Shown here: positions 26,200 through 38,100 of the stretch, one piece after another
How positions within the stretch are numbered: position 1 is the first letter of the stretch
Layout of the letters: every line of letters starts with the position of its first letter
Assembly: GCA_001939145.1 (NCBI GenBank)
Contig: LSRX01000424.1
Location: forward strand, 137,277 to 201,276
DNA length: 64,000 nt
Direction: 5' to 3'
Source: Symbiodinium microadriaticum
Lineage: Eukaryota; Sar; Dinophyceae; Suessiales; Symbiodiniaceae
Notes under the pieces: model-generated
Seen by the model: the letters and a program-made list of their open reading frames with translations, nothing else
Databases searched by the model: none
What the model was told of the DNA's origin: nothing
Position numbers and translations under genes: made by a program

Positions 26200-29100
26200 C
26201 AGCAGCAGCAGTAGCAGCAGCAGCAGTAGCAGCAGGCAGGAGCAGGAGCAGGAGCCTCTACTCATGTGCCGGACACACTCGTGTTAAGTCGAGCGCACAC
26301 ATCTTTAGAGCGGTCTGACGGCTTCCGTGTTGCCGATGGACTACGTGAAACTTTCTGCACAGAGAGCCTGAGATTCTCGTGAGGAGACGAGTGTTCTGCA
26401 ACGGACCCCATTGGTGCAGGATTATTGACGTGGACCTGACTCTCAAGGAGGATAAGATCCTTTTCCAGGGCGCGCAGAAGCTGTTGCCTGACGAAATTAA
26501 GTCTCCTTCGAAAGAAGGGCGGGGTGCTCGAGGTTCTCACGAGTAGAAGGCCGGTGCTAGGAGTCCCGGCTTTTTCGGATTTCGCTGCCTGGGCCTACAC
26601 GCGCATGCCTCGCATGCTTGCAAGCTTGCACAGCGATTGCAGCAAACGACTCCATAGAAGCCGGAACCAAGCTAGGTGCGGCTTATGCGTGTCTCAGCTC
26701 CGAAATGCTCATGGTCGTGCAGCCTGTCTCTTGAACTGAAGGAGCGAATCAGGATCCCGCTCAAGATCAGGTGGTATGCAACCTTCTCCTGTGCTTCCGA
26801 GATGTGCCTCCGAACTTGTCACGACTCCGCGGGCTGCCTCGCATCCTGTAGCAGACACAGAATGGGCCGTGCTGTCTCCACTCCACAAAAAGTTAATTTT
26901 CCTACGGAACAGCACCACTTCTCTGTGTTTCTTCAGGTTCGGCATGCTGATCACCATGGGAGAGGCCGGAGTGATGCCAGAGAGAGGGGTCGTCTCGCAG
27001 TTTGGAAAGCGAATTCGATTCCGAGCTCTGGCGCTGGGCGCGCTTGGGCACAAGGGTGCTGTGGCGCTTGGGCAGTTTTTCTTGCGCTTCGAGGCCGTGG
27101 CTTACGTCATGAGTGGCATGTACGGCAGCCTGCGGGAGATTGGCCGCTTGGGCAGAGATAGGGCACTCTGTGGCCGAAAAGGTTTGGGACCTTGGGAGCC
27201 GGGCTGAGGAGCTACCAGTGCCATCTTGATCATCCTGCAGCTCTTCTTTGCCGGGATTGTTGTTATCCTCTTGGACGCAGCCCGGCAGCCTTGGGATTGC
27301 CTGTCACTGATGAATCTGGTTTTTTTCTCTTGGCGTCTTCGAACAGCCAGCCCGTTGCACCAAGCACGAAACGAGTCTCATTCTGTTGCTCGCCGGCCGC
27401 CATCGGACTGAGAAAGTTGTGATAAAGCACAAGGTTTGCGTGGAACCCCAGAGCTCAGGAGCTGATGCAGAAGGGCTATGGCATGGGTTCCGGAATCTCG
27501 CTTTTCATCGCGACGAACATCTGCGAGAGCCGCACGGCCCGGCATGAGGAAATAGGAGCACTTCTGGCTTCAAACTTCGCCGCATGTCTGGAAGAAAATG
27601 CATGTTTTCGACCCCCGGACCCAGGCATCATCTGGAAGGCTTGAACAACGGTTGGTGCGGACTGGCAGTCGAGATTAGTTTGGATCAGAGTTGAGTGGAA
27701 GAGCTTCTGAGAATCAGTTCGATTGGCGATCCGAGTCGACGGCGCAGAGCACTGGTTGCAGGCATTCTCCCCAACGACCATGAATACTGGCAAGGGAATC
27801 TTGGACCCGCAATTTGACTGTGCCGCAGATCTCTCCAGCTGCATGGCACTCGCTGCGGCACCGCCATGTGAGACTCCGAGGAACCGAGTTTGAAGGTGCC
27901 ATCGTTGCAACCTTCCACTTCATGGCATCGAGGCACTGCAAGTTCAAGCCAGAAGACAAGCCCCTTCCAGAAGCCACTTTCACGCGCTGCAAGGAGCGAC
28001 AAGCTGGTGGCCTTGAAGGAGGCCTTCTACAGACAATCTGCAGCTTGCTCCGCACTCTAGCAGACTAGCACCGCCCGGCCCCGCAGCTTCATATTGGAGA
28101 CCAGCGAAAGTGAATTGTAAGGCGCCGAATCTCACGAACCTCTTCGCCACCGTGCCTCGACGTTGTTCAGCATGGAAAAGGCATGAAAAGGCTCCTCGGG
28201 CCGAGGTCCTCGTCTTCTTCATTGTGATTTACTTCCAAGGCTTGGATGCGATGGAATGCGATGGCATGCTATTGTGCGCCGTTTCCCATTGCGCAGGTTT
28301 CAAAGTCGACCTGCCAGTGAAGTATCAGAAGATGCGAGGATCGCAGGCTGGAGCAGAGACGTTGAGAGCATGTTCTGGCTGCCGAATGCGGAAGCTTTGC
28401 CAACGAACCAGAACCGATTAAGAGTTCTTGCAGCATGGGGTGCATGACAACAACCTTCATCTTGGCTGCTCATCGAATCCTTATGTCACCTCTGCCCCAA
28501 ACGCCAACATCAAGTCAGCCAAGGTAAGCTTAAGTAACTCAAACGTTCATTGCGTGATAATACTCTTGACCAGCAAACGAGTCCCAGTGAAGGCAATGCC
28601 CCTTGGTTTCTAGGTTTAGTTCCGCGCATCAAATCCGTAGCAGCGGAGAGAGAAGCTGAGCTCATCAACGGACTGCCAGGGCTCCTTCCCCATCAAGCTG
28701 TTCTACACGTCCAACATTCCCATCATCCTGCTCGGAAGCCAAAGGGTGTGATCTAGTATCTAGTGGTTGCGCAGGGATCCGCGGTTTGTAGTGAAGCCAG
28801 TTCCCACTGTGGGCCCAAGTGGACGGCTCAGGCAGACAGCGCTGGTCTCGAATCTCTACTTCCTGTCTCAGCTGCTTTACAGGCCGGAGACCCCGTGACC
28901 TCCTCATTGTCGAGAATCTGCCTTGTCGATTCCACGGCAGGCGCTTCAAGTCGAACATGCTCGTGAACTTGCTCGGCCAATGGCAGGCATCTACTCGTTG
29001 CTCTCTGCCCTTTCTCTGCCCAAGCGCTTCTTCGAAGTTGCACAGGAGGCAGACTTTGGCGGTCAATCCGTGCCGGTGGGAGGTTTCGCCTACTACATCT

Positions 29101-32100
29101 CGCCACCCTCCAGTGCAGGGGCCCCGGCGGCGGGCATTGGAACCCCGACTTCTCCTCGGAGTGCTCTGGCGGCCTCCTCACTTCACAAACGCGAGGTCTC
29201 CAACATCTGGGAGGATCCGCTTCATGCGCCTTGGCAGAAAGACTGGGCTGGAGGGGGGAATAGGGGGAGGGGGAGTGTTCCTCCAAAACTTATGACGTGC
29301 CGTTTAGAAGAGGCCTGCTTCGGCGCGTTCAGGTTTTGAAAGCGGCGATACTGGCACCCTGAGCTCAGCCTGAAGCCTGCGAAAAGGCATTGATCTATGT
29401 GTCCTTCGTCCTCATCTCCTGCGCTCTCTTCTCCAAATTCTGGATCGAGGCGCAGCACCGCAGCACGGGCCGAGTCGAGAGGGTTTCGCCTTTGTCTGCT
29501 CGGTGGAAATGCTCTTCCCAAGGTGTCTGGGTCCTCGCCCAGGGACGTGGCGAAGCACCTGCGAGATCAGTCCATGGTCTTCAAAGGCCCTTCCCCGGGA
29601 CCGTGTTTGAAGACACTGGCACTGTAGCTCTGTCTGCTTCTGCCCCAGGCCACAGAGAAGAGTCCCTGTCCCGGGCCTGGAAGGGTCGGCGTCCGCGAAG
29701 CGTTTGTAAATGTTGCAACCAGGAGTAGACAAGAATCTTAGATCACCCCTTTCTCCGAGAACGCGTCTGCTCAAATGTCAAAGCCGCTGTTCCTGGAGAT
29801 GTCCTCGTCATATGACCGGCACCGGAGCTTTGAGACTTAAGCACTGGGCCCTTAGGTTGAAGGTTCTGGACATGTACATCCCTACTGCTGCCGCCTTTGG
29901 AGGCATGTGCATCGGTGCCAGCCCCAGCACAGCGAACCTTAACTCCAAGCGCAGGAGCCTCTTGGGGGGCTGGAAGGGCATGAAGGGCTAACTTTAAGCC
30001 CACCAGCTGCAAGACGCCGGCCAAGCTCGAACGCGCAAGGCTCCATCAATCCAATGCTGAATGTCGAGTGCAGATCTCCTGCTGAACGAAAACTGGACTG
30101 CCAATGCGATCGAGAACTCCTCTATTTGCTGCTGTTGCCGTCTTTGAGCCTTGAGCGGCTGAAACTTCGTCCTCGCCCCGAAGCGTTTTTGCTGAGTGCG
30201 TCTGGAGTCCTTGGAGTACCGCCGGTCTAATGCCTTCACTGGACCGTCGCCCAGGGATGCTGACCATCATGGCAGACTTCCTGGGAGCGATCGGCAGTGG
30301 CACGGGCATCTTGCTCGCGGTTGGGCGCTCAGCGGGTTTTTGTGGTGTTTTCCACTTGCAAGCTTCCATGCACTTTCATCGGCCTCCCGTCGCAGCAGGT
30401 CACCATCATCTACCAGTACTTCGAGATGATCTACAAGGATTCGGGGGTTTCTTCGGCTGACCGCGTTTACGTTTACGATGCGGTTCCCGAGCAGCTTGGC
30501 ACAGGGTTGTTTGCCGCTCTAGACGTTAAGGGTCGTGGACAATGGCGAGAGGAGCACCACAGTGCAACCTATAGATTCGCACTGGGAGGGCAAACTAAAT
30601 ATTTGCCGTGCTGATCCGTGATGGTGAGTAAAGTCTCGAGTCTCGCTGCTTCGCTTGGCTTTGGTTGACTTATCTTCATGGCCTCCTGCCTTTGTGTATC
30701 GCGAGGAGAAAGAGCAGGGCAACATGCTCTTCTGAGAAGTCTGAGCGCACCCGTTTGAAACCCGGCTTTTGCCATCCCCAACCCGAAGATCAATTCCTTA
30801 AGCTCCCCCCGACCCCAACCAACCTGGCTGTAGAACATCCCTTGAAGCTTGCTCCTTCGGAACAGCCGCCTCAGCTCCAGCCTTCCAGAGACTTGTTCCT
30901 TTCTACCAACACGTGCACATGAAGATGTCAGCCATTCCCATTCCTCCGACACGCCACGGGGATCTAGATGAAGGTTTGAAGGACATGGGATGTTCAACGA
31001 TGTTCGAGCGAGTGACAACCCACCTGGTCCAGGTTGCTCCGCTCTTACTAGGCCGATCAAGAGCGCAAGAGAATCTCCAGGCCACTACTACTTGCCGTCC
31101 AAAACACAGATTTGACGCTTCATGAGCGGGTTAAGATCAGGAGGCAGTCCGTGTTCGTTGCCAGCTGTGGTCACTCCCCAGAAACATGTTGTGAAATAGT
31201 TTGTACTCCGTCTTCGCGGCTCACCATGTACGACGTGGCAGAAATTCACTAGAAGCAGGTTGACTTGGAGCAGACTGCTAGGGAGGCAGGACTCTGGGGG
31301 GCGTGAGCCTCTCTCCGTGCACAAAGATGTCAGGCTGCTCATGCAGCTTCTCCGATGAAGTACGAACAGTCCAACAAGATGCGCACACACACACACACAC
31401 ATGTTGCAATATCTTAAATTAGACACAGATGTATTGAAACTACGTTTTGCTGTGCCACATCCTTGTCCAGTCAATGTCATTCAGTTGTACACTGTGTGTA
31501 TGTATCTATGTGTATGAAGGTGTGCAGACCAGCCAATGTGCATATAAACGTAGTTGAAGACAGATGAGTATAGACAAGCAAATGCGTGTATATATACATA
31601 AATGTGGAACGGCCTGTGTCTTGAGCTTCTTAGTTTAGTCCTTCCCCTCCCTCCCCACTCTGCGGAACAGAGGCCACTCCGCACAGGGACTTAAGGCTAC
31701 CGGCCTGTGTTTGGGAGATACCATCACGGGGCGGGGGCGGGGCAGAGCGCACGGCGCATGACGCCCACCTGTTCCAGATTCCAGACGACTTTGCAGGTTG
31801 CTTCCATGTGTGCATATTAGTCCGCACGATTCAGATATGCCGGATACCGTTAGAATCTTGGCTTTCTTATGGACATACAAACCGTCTCTCTGTATGTCTC
31901 GGGCTTGATATGTCTTTAGATCTGGGGCCGAATGTCGAGTTGATATCAATTGTGTTTTAAATTACGTGCAAGATGGTGATCGAGTTGATGTTCACAACTA
32001 CTCAAGAAAGGAATCAAGTGCTCCATTGCCAAGTGTCGTGCAGGCAACATACAACCTTGTACAACTTGTGCCGCCCCAATCACGAGGACTACAACCACCC

Positions 32101-35100
32101 AGCCCTAGTTCTGACTGGTAATAGCAGTGTCTGTGGCATGCTCTCGTGTCGAGATTCTTACTCGCAAGTAGAACAGCCGTTCTTATCTTCATATCATAAG
32201 AAAAGAAGAGAGCTCCTTTGCGGTTTCTCGACGGGTCGTATTCTGTTTGTCCGCAAGCTCGCAACGGCAAGGTGTATTACCGTAGCCGTGCGACTCAAGC
32301 ATACCGGTCCGTTACCCGACCGTGTGCTAGCTCTGATTTGCCCGCCACCGTCCCCCTTGCTCCACCTGTTCCGCTGGATTTGTTTGTGGCTTGATTTCCA
32401 TCGTTCTGGTGGATTTCTTTGAGCTTTCTGTATATAGCTCCGTAGGCCGTATACCCAGCAAAGTCCTTCCCGTCGGCCGGCCGAATCGCAGTGCGGTCCG
32501 CCGGCCGACCCAATACAGATCCGTAGCCTATCTCCGGAAACTCCGTTCCGTGATCCGGACGTCAGATCCAGACCGAACAGCTGCGGCTACAGCCATCCGA
32601 AAAAGGAGACCGCTCTGCTATAGCTTTTCCGGAATGCATACATAGCAGTACCGACCGCAACGGACTAGTGCTTGCGGCCGAACATAAGAACGTCGCAAGG
32701 TGGTGGGAAACTATGCCGTTGCGTGCGTGCCTTGAACCTCACGAACCACTGCAACCCCCCAAACTCGCGGCTCAAAACATGACCAACATCCAACAAAACG
32801 GAGTGTTTCGCCCGCTCCGCGCCAAGCAATAGACGCCAGAATGTTGAAATTCGTGCCTTCAGTTTCAGGGTTTGCAGGATGTTCTTGAACTTTGCAGGGT
32901 TCGGTGCATCCTTGTACACACATGAACCACCCACACGGTGCGGATCTTCGTGGAGGGGGGGTCAGCATACTTAGGTCAATTTTGCATACGATGAGAACAC
33001 ATTGTCTCTCTACGTGTGTGTGTGTGTGTATATATGTAAGTATGTGTATGTATTTCTGTGTTATACGTAGACACAAACACAAGTCTGCCCACGTCTCTGG
33101 CAACACCTTCTAACGCACACAAAGATGTTCATGGGCTGTGCTCTGATTTGATGCATGCATAAGCGCCGTGCTCATCATTTCCACCCTGATGATGGACCTG
33201 GCTATCCGGTATGTATGCAGGTCGGTCGGTTGGTGGGTGGGTGGAAATAGCAAGGCACCCGGTCACCCGACGCTAAAGGCCTTACCATACCAGCCCTTCC
33301 CCATACTGCTCATGCGCATACACATTCGCATGCATGCATGCCTGATCGCATACGTACATGTGATGAGTTCTGTACTCACATAGTTCGCATCGTCTGGCGT
33401 AGTGCAATAGGCTGCTGTGGCACATGAATTGTTTCAGTCAACTACAGCAGGTGGGGCTAGCGTACGGTAGCAGACAGAATTTACTGTGCCGTACAAGCAT
33501 ATGACCGTGTAATACTGCAAGCTTAGTACAGCCCGGTATGTACAGAACAGTAAAGGCATTATTGGCATAGTATGGCACAGCCAGCAACGCAGGAGGGAAG
33601 GTAGGGCAAGGTAGGGCAAGGTAGGAAACACCTGACTTCACGTCTAAGGGCTGCTCGAGCAGCTGTTAGCCGGCTCAAGTCGGCCCTAGGTCTCTTGCTG
33701 AGGCGGCTGTTTGGGGTTGTCCGGTGGAGGCATTCATGCTGAAAAAATCAGAGAAGGGTTTCATTGGGTTCGGCCGGTTGCGCCTACCTCCCCCCCCGGG
33801 CCCCCCCGGTCGCTTCAGCGAGTTCTCAGACTCACTCGACGCACCTTCGACCAAAAAAATCGCGCTCTGAAGAGATTCTGCAGGCTAAAGTAGGGAAGAC
33901 TGGAGGGCTGACAGGGCTCCTGTCTCCAAGCCTCTCCAAAGGATTGAGAAATGCCAACGACCAGCTGGATCAGATCCAGAAGAGTCTGGAGGCCGCGTTA
34001 AAGTTCGCCTTAAAGGGGGAAGGAAGCGACGATCGGCTGCAGGCATACTTGGAGACGAAGCGGGCCTCTTTCCCGCTGCCGCCTTGGCTGCTTGGATCTC
34101 AGAGTTTCGACTGTGACGGATGCGCTCAGGAGATTTTACTTCCTCTCCGATGACGAGCTGCTTAGCATCATGTCTCAGACGAGGCCTGGGGGCAAAGCAG
34201 CAGCTGTAGCCCCCGCCAGAACGGTCCTGTGTTGCCACTCGCCCTCCTAGATTTGCAGTGAGCTTGCTGCTAGTGTTTGTCTATATGTGTCAGTCAAGGA
34301 GATTAGAAGTGGTCTGACTAGTTCGCATTCTGGGGAATGTTTGGCGGTGGCAGCAAGTGCGAACAGAATGGTGTATCGCGGCCTTGCAGGAATCCGGAAG
34401 CGGTCCAGGAGCACCTCTGTGACCTGGCACTGCATGGACAGTCCACAACATGGCTTCTGCCTGGCCTCCCTTAGAGCCCATGCTACCCCGAAATCCACCC
34501 AAGGCTCCCCCTGTGGGACCGACTTTCTTGCAGCCGTAGACTCGCTTGGAGATGCTTCAGATGGAAGTGCACGTCCCGAGTGCCGCAGGCAGCCTCTCCC
34601 TGCCCAGGTAAGTGCTTCGATGCAATCAGCAAAGTCACTTTCACCGAGGAGGGACTGCCGGCTTGATAGCGGGTGTCCTGTTCGGCTGCGTCGTTTCGAT
34701 TAAAGTGCGTCTCGCATCTTGGTCCGTCAGGTCAAGTTCAGGTGCCAGGAATACCCACCTACAGAAGCCATGCATCGTGCATGCCAGCCCGCTCAACCCG
34801 GCAGGACAAGAAGAAGGACATCGTCGACATGAACGACATGATCAAAGAGAAGGCACACGGGTACTCGTGTGACAGGTTGTTGCACATGTTTTCAGACATT
34901 GTGCACGGCATGTACGAATGGCTCTTCAGGTTCACTTCGTCAGCCCAGTGCAGACAATGGGCTCTCCGGTCGAGCGGTGGTCGGGTCCCTAGACGGGACG
35001 ACAGATGACCAGACCTGGAATAAGGAGGGGAGTTTACCAGAGCGCCCCATTCCGAAAGTTTCACGCATTGCCCGTCGCGCCCTTGTGGCTCTAGGCTCGG

Positions 35101-38100
35101 CCAGATCGAAATGCGCATGGTGGAGAGCCTTCAAGCTCTGACGAAGGCCTCGAAACTTCGCGGCCCTAAGCATCGTCTGGACCCGCAGGCTGAAGCATGA
35201 TTTTGAGGGAGGGCTGCATTTCCAGCAGGCCGCCGTGGAAGCATACCCAGAGGACGCCGGGGAGAGGTGTGGATGAAGTTCACTCTGTGCAGAACATCGT
35301 GCATCTGCGAATTCTCGCATGAAGGCAACTCTCAATCCTAACTCCCTGAAGTTGACACGACCTCTAAGCTCGCAGCAGTGCAAAGACACAGGTTTCGATG
35401 GTGTGTTTTCTCAGTCAAAACAACTTGGGTTGAAAACTCATGGGCGCACATCTCGCAACGAGCATTATTGCAGGGTTGTTGCAAGCTGATGCGCAGTGTC
35501 GGCCGCCAGAAAGACAGGAGGTGGGAGGACACCTCATTGTTCAGATCCTCGCATGTGTGGACTCAAGCGAGTTAGTTCAACTGAGAGGCTTGGCAGTAGA
35601 GTAGCTTGGGCAAGCGCCGGATGTCGAAGCGATCGAAAAGCACCAACCAGGGCCTGTGGCCTTTGGTCGTGGATGGCTGTCGCAAAAGCTCGCAAGCTAC
35701 AGGCTTTGGACCCTCGGCATCCGCAAGCAGTACCTGCACAGCCAATGTACCTCCCACACCTCGGGTACTGCCATCACATGTCATACACACATCCGCAGAA
35801 TGACAGAGAGCATGCTGTCCGTGCGCCCTTGCCACACAGCCACAGAACCTCGTCCTTCCAGGATGGCATCGTCCGGAAGGATTGGCTCTTCGGGCCCTTC
35901 CCTGCGCAAGCCGTGCGCATGGCCCTGTTTCCTCCCCCTCGGAGTCTCTGTCGGAGCTCGACTTGCCGGCCAGGCCTTAGCCGTCGACCAGATCATGTGG
36001 ACGAAGTGCGCGGAAGACGCGCTGAACCTCGTGGAGAAGGGAAACCAACAGGCCCCTTCTTTTGTCGACGAGCTTTTTGCTATTTTAGCTTGCCTTGTTG
36101 ATGTGTCTGTTTTCAGCTTTTTCGCTGGTCCGCCAGGCGATGCGGGCCAACATCGATTTCACCAATAAGCAGTTGGAGCAGCAGCCTCAATGGTGCATGC
36201 GCACTTCACACCCGAAGAGTCGGTGTGGTTCAAACCTGGAAGACTCCTCGAATCAACCCTGATGCACACCTTGTAAAGCTGAGTACAGGCACAGCGTCGA
36301 ACTCGTGCGCTTGGATCTGACGAAGCTCCAGCGAGACCGAGCCCCGGTAAACAGGGGCACCCTGTGGCTTCTGTCATGGCCCAGGTTTACAGGTGTCACG
36401 CAAAGGGAGTAGGTTCGCAATAAAGGGAGCACCATTTGCTCTGTCTTTCCGCAAAGCATGGCTGGGGCTCCGATGATCATGGGAGGCTCTATCTTTCGCA
36501 GGAACCTGTTGCAGTTTACAGCCTTCCACCTGCCAAGCGATTTCGCTTGTTCAGGTGCTGATGGGCGCGCTGATTGTCTTGGATGTGCGATGCTTACCGT
36601 TTTGTCGAGCTCCGCAACGAATGGGTTCGGTGATGCTCGTTTGAAGGCGACAATCCTCCCAAGAGCCCATGCTGTTCACATGCTCCGTAAGTTGCTGCAC
36701 AAAGAAGAAACGGCTGGCAGAAGTTCTTCAACTTGTTTGCGTCGGAGTCCAGGATCTCGGCTCCAGGCTGGAAGGCTGCTTGCGTTTGCTGTTTGCGTGT
36801 GAAGGTCCACGGCATCTCCGTCCTGGAGCAGATTGACGCTGCGAAGTGCAGGCACAAGGAACCCCATCCCGACAGCCTCTGAACATCTCCGAATTCATAA
36901 GTTTGTGGCTCTCAGACAGAGAAAGCCTTGAGGTGTCGAGATTGCGGGACGTGACGGTTACTGTTCCTTGACCTTCAGAGCCTTTCGGAGCAGTCGTCGC
37001 TGTTGAGTTGGAGGTCTGTCAATGACTTCGATTGGAGCAAGCAGCTTCGATACTACTGGGCCATGGAGGAGGCGCAGTTTGCGGAGTCTACGGGCACTAT
37101 AGATAGCATTCCTTCGTTGGGTTCCCGGTGCATCCACCTGAGGCACAAGAGATCCTTGTTGAGCCAGCCGCATCTGAGCATCTGTGGTGAGTGCTTGTTT
37201 GCATTGTCAGGTGCTAATGTGCTTGCCTAAGAGCTTCAAGTGCTGCGAAAGGGCGCTAGGCCACACGTCGCCAGCTTCGCGCAGACGGCATGCTTTGGCT
37301 TTGGCCTTCGCCAAGGTCAGATGGGACACGTGCCTCCGATACGTGCATCGTCAAGCAAACCATCGCCAACATTCGGTGCCCCGGGCTTCGCATTCCAAAA
37401 CGGGGAAGTACTCGTAAATCTTGCCAGTCAGGTACTCCTTCGAGTACCTAGGCAACACTCCACGTCTGGTTGTCACGCCCTTGACGGACAAGTGCCCAGC
37501 CCAGGAAGTAGCGCGAAGGTTGCAATCCTGTCTGTCCTTTGCTACTTTGGGTTTGGGTCAGGCCGCTTCGGGTCGACTGGTGAGGATGAACAGAAGAACG
37601 TGCGAGGGGATCTGATCTTCCACTGCTGTTCGACACACTTCAAATTCGGGATAGTTGAGGTGCTACATGACGCTGACCGGCGCTATCCACCTCAATTATG
37701 GAGGCCGGAACGAGCTTCGTTGGGGGTCCAGCTGGCCCAAGATTCAGGCATGGCTTCTGCGCTAGTCAGCTAAAGGTCACTCGTAGAGTGCCCAAATCCA
37801 AGAGAGGAGCGTCCAAAGCCCTTTCTTGGAACTTTGCTTTGAGCTCTGCTCTTGTGCTGTCTGCCACACACAGCTGGGACTGGTCCGGAGGTGCTCCTGC
37901 CGGACCCGCGGGCACGGGGAAGACCGAGACCACCAAGGATAGCCTTGTGCGGCGTCTTTCATTTCGGATATGTGGTTTGCAATCAGGCTGGTTTCTAAGG
38001 GGCGTTCAGTTTGCAACGGTGGGTTTGTGAAGACGCCTCACCGCCTGGGCGGAATGCACGCCACGACTCACGACCTGCACTGAATAGTGGCATCTGGGAA

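Noticed and set aside
37690..38036. Taking the continuous open frame around the dynein P-loop as one exon
   Set aside because: The flanks (before 37891 and after 37937) do not fit dynein. GA donor GATAGC plus the exon at 39542 restores KTETTKDLGKAL exactly.
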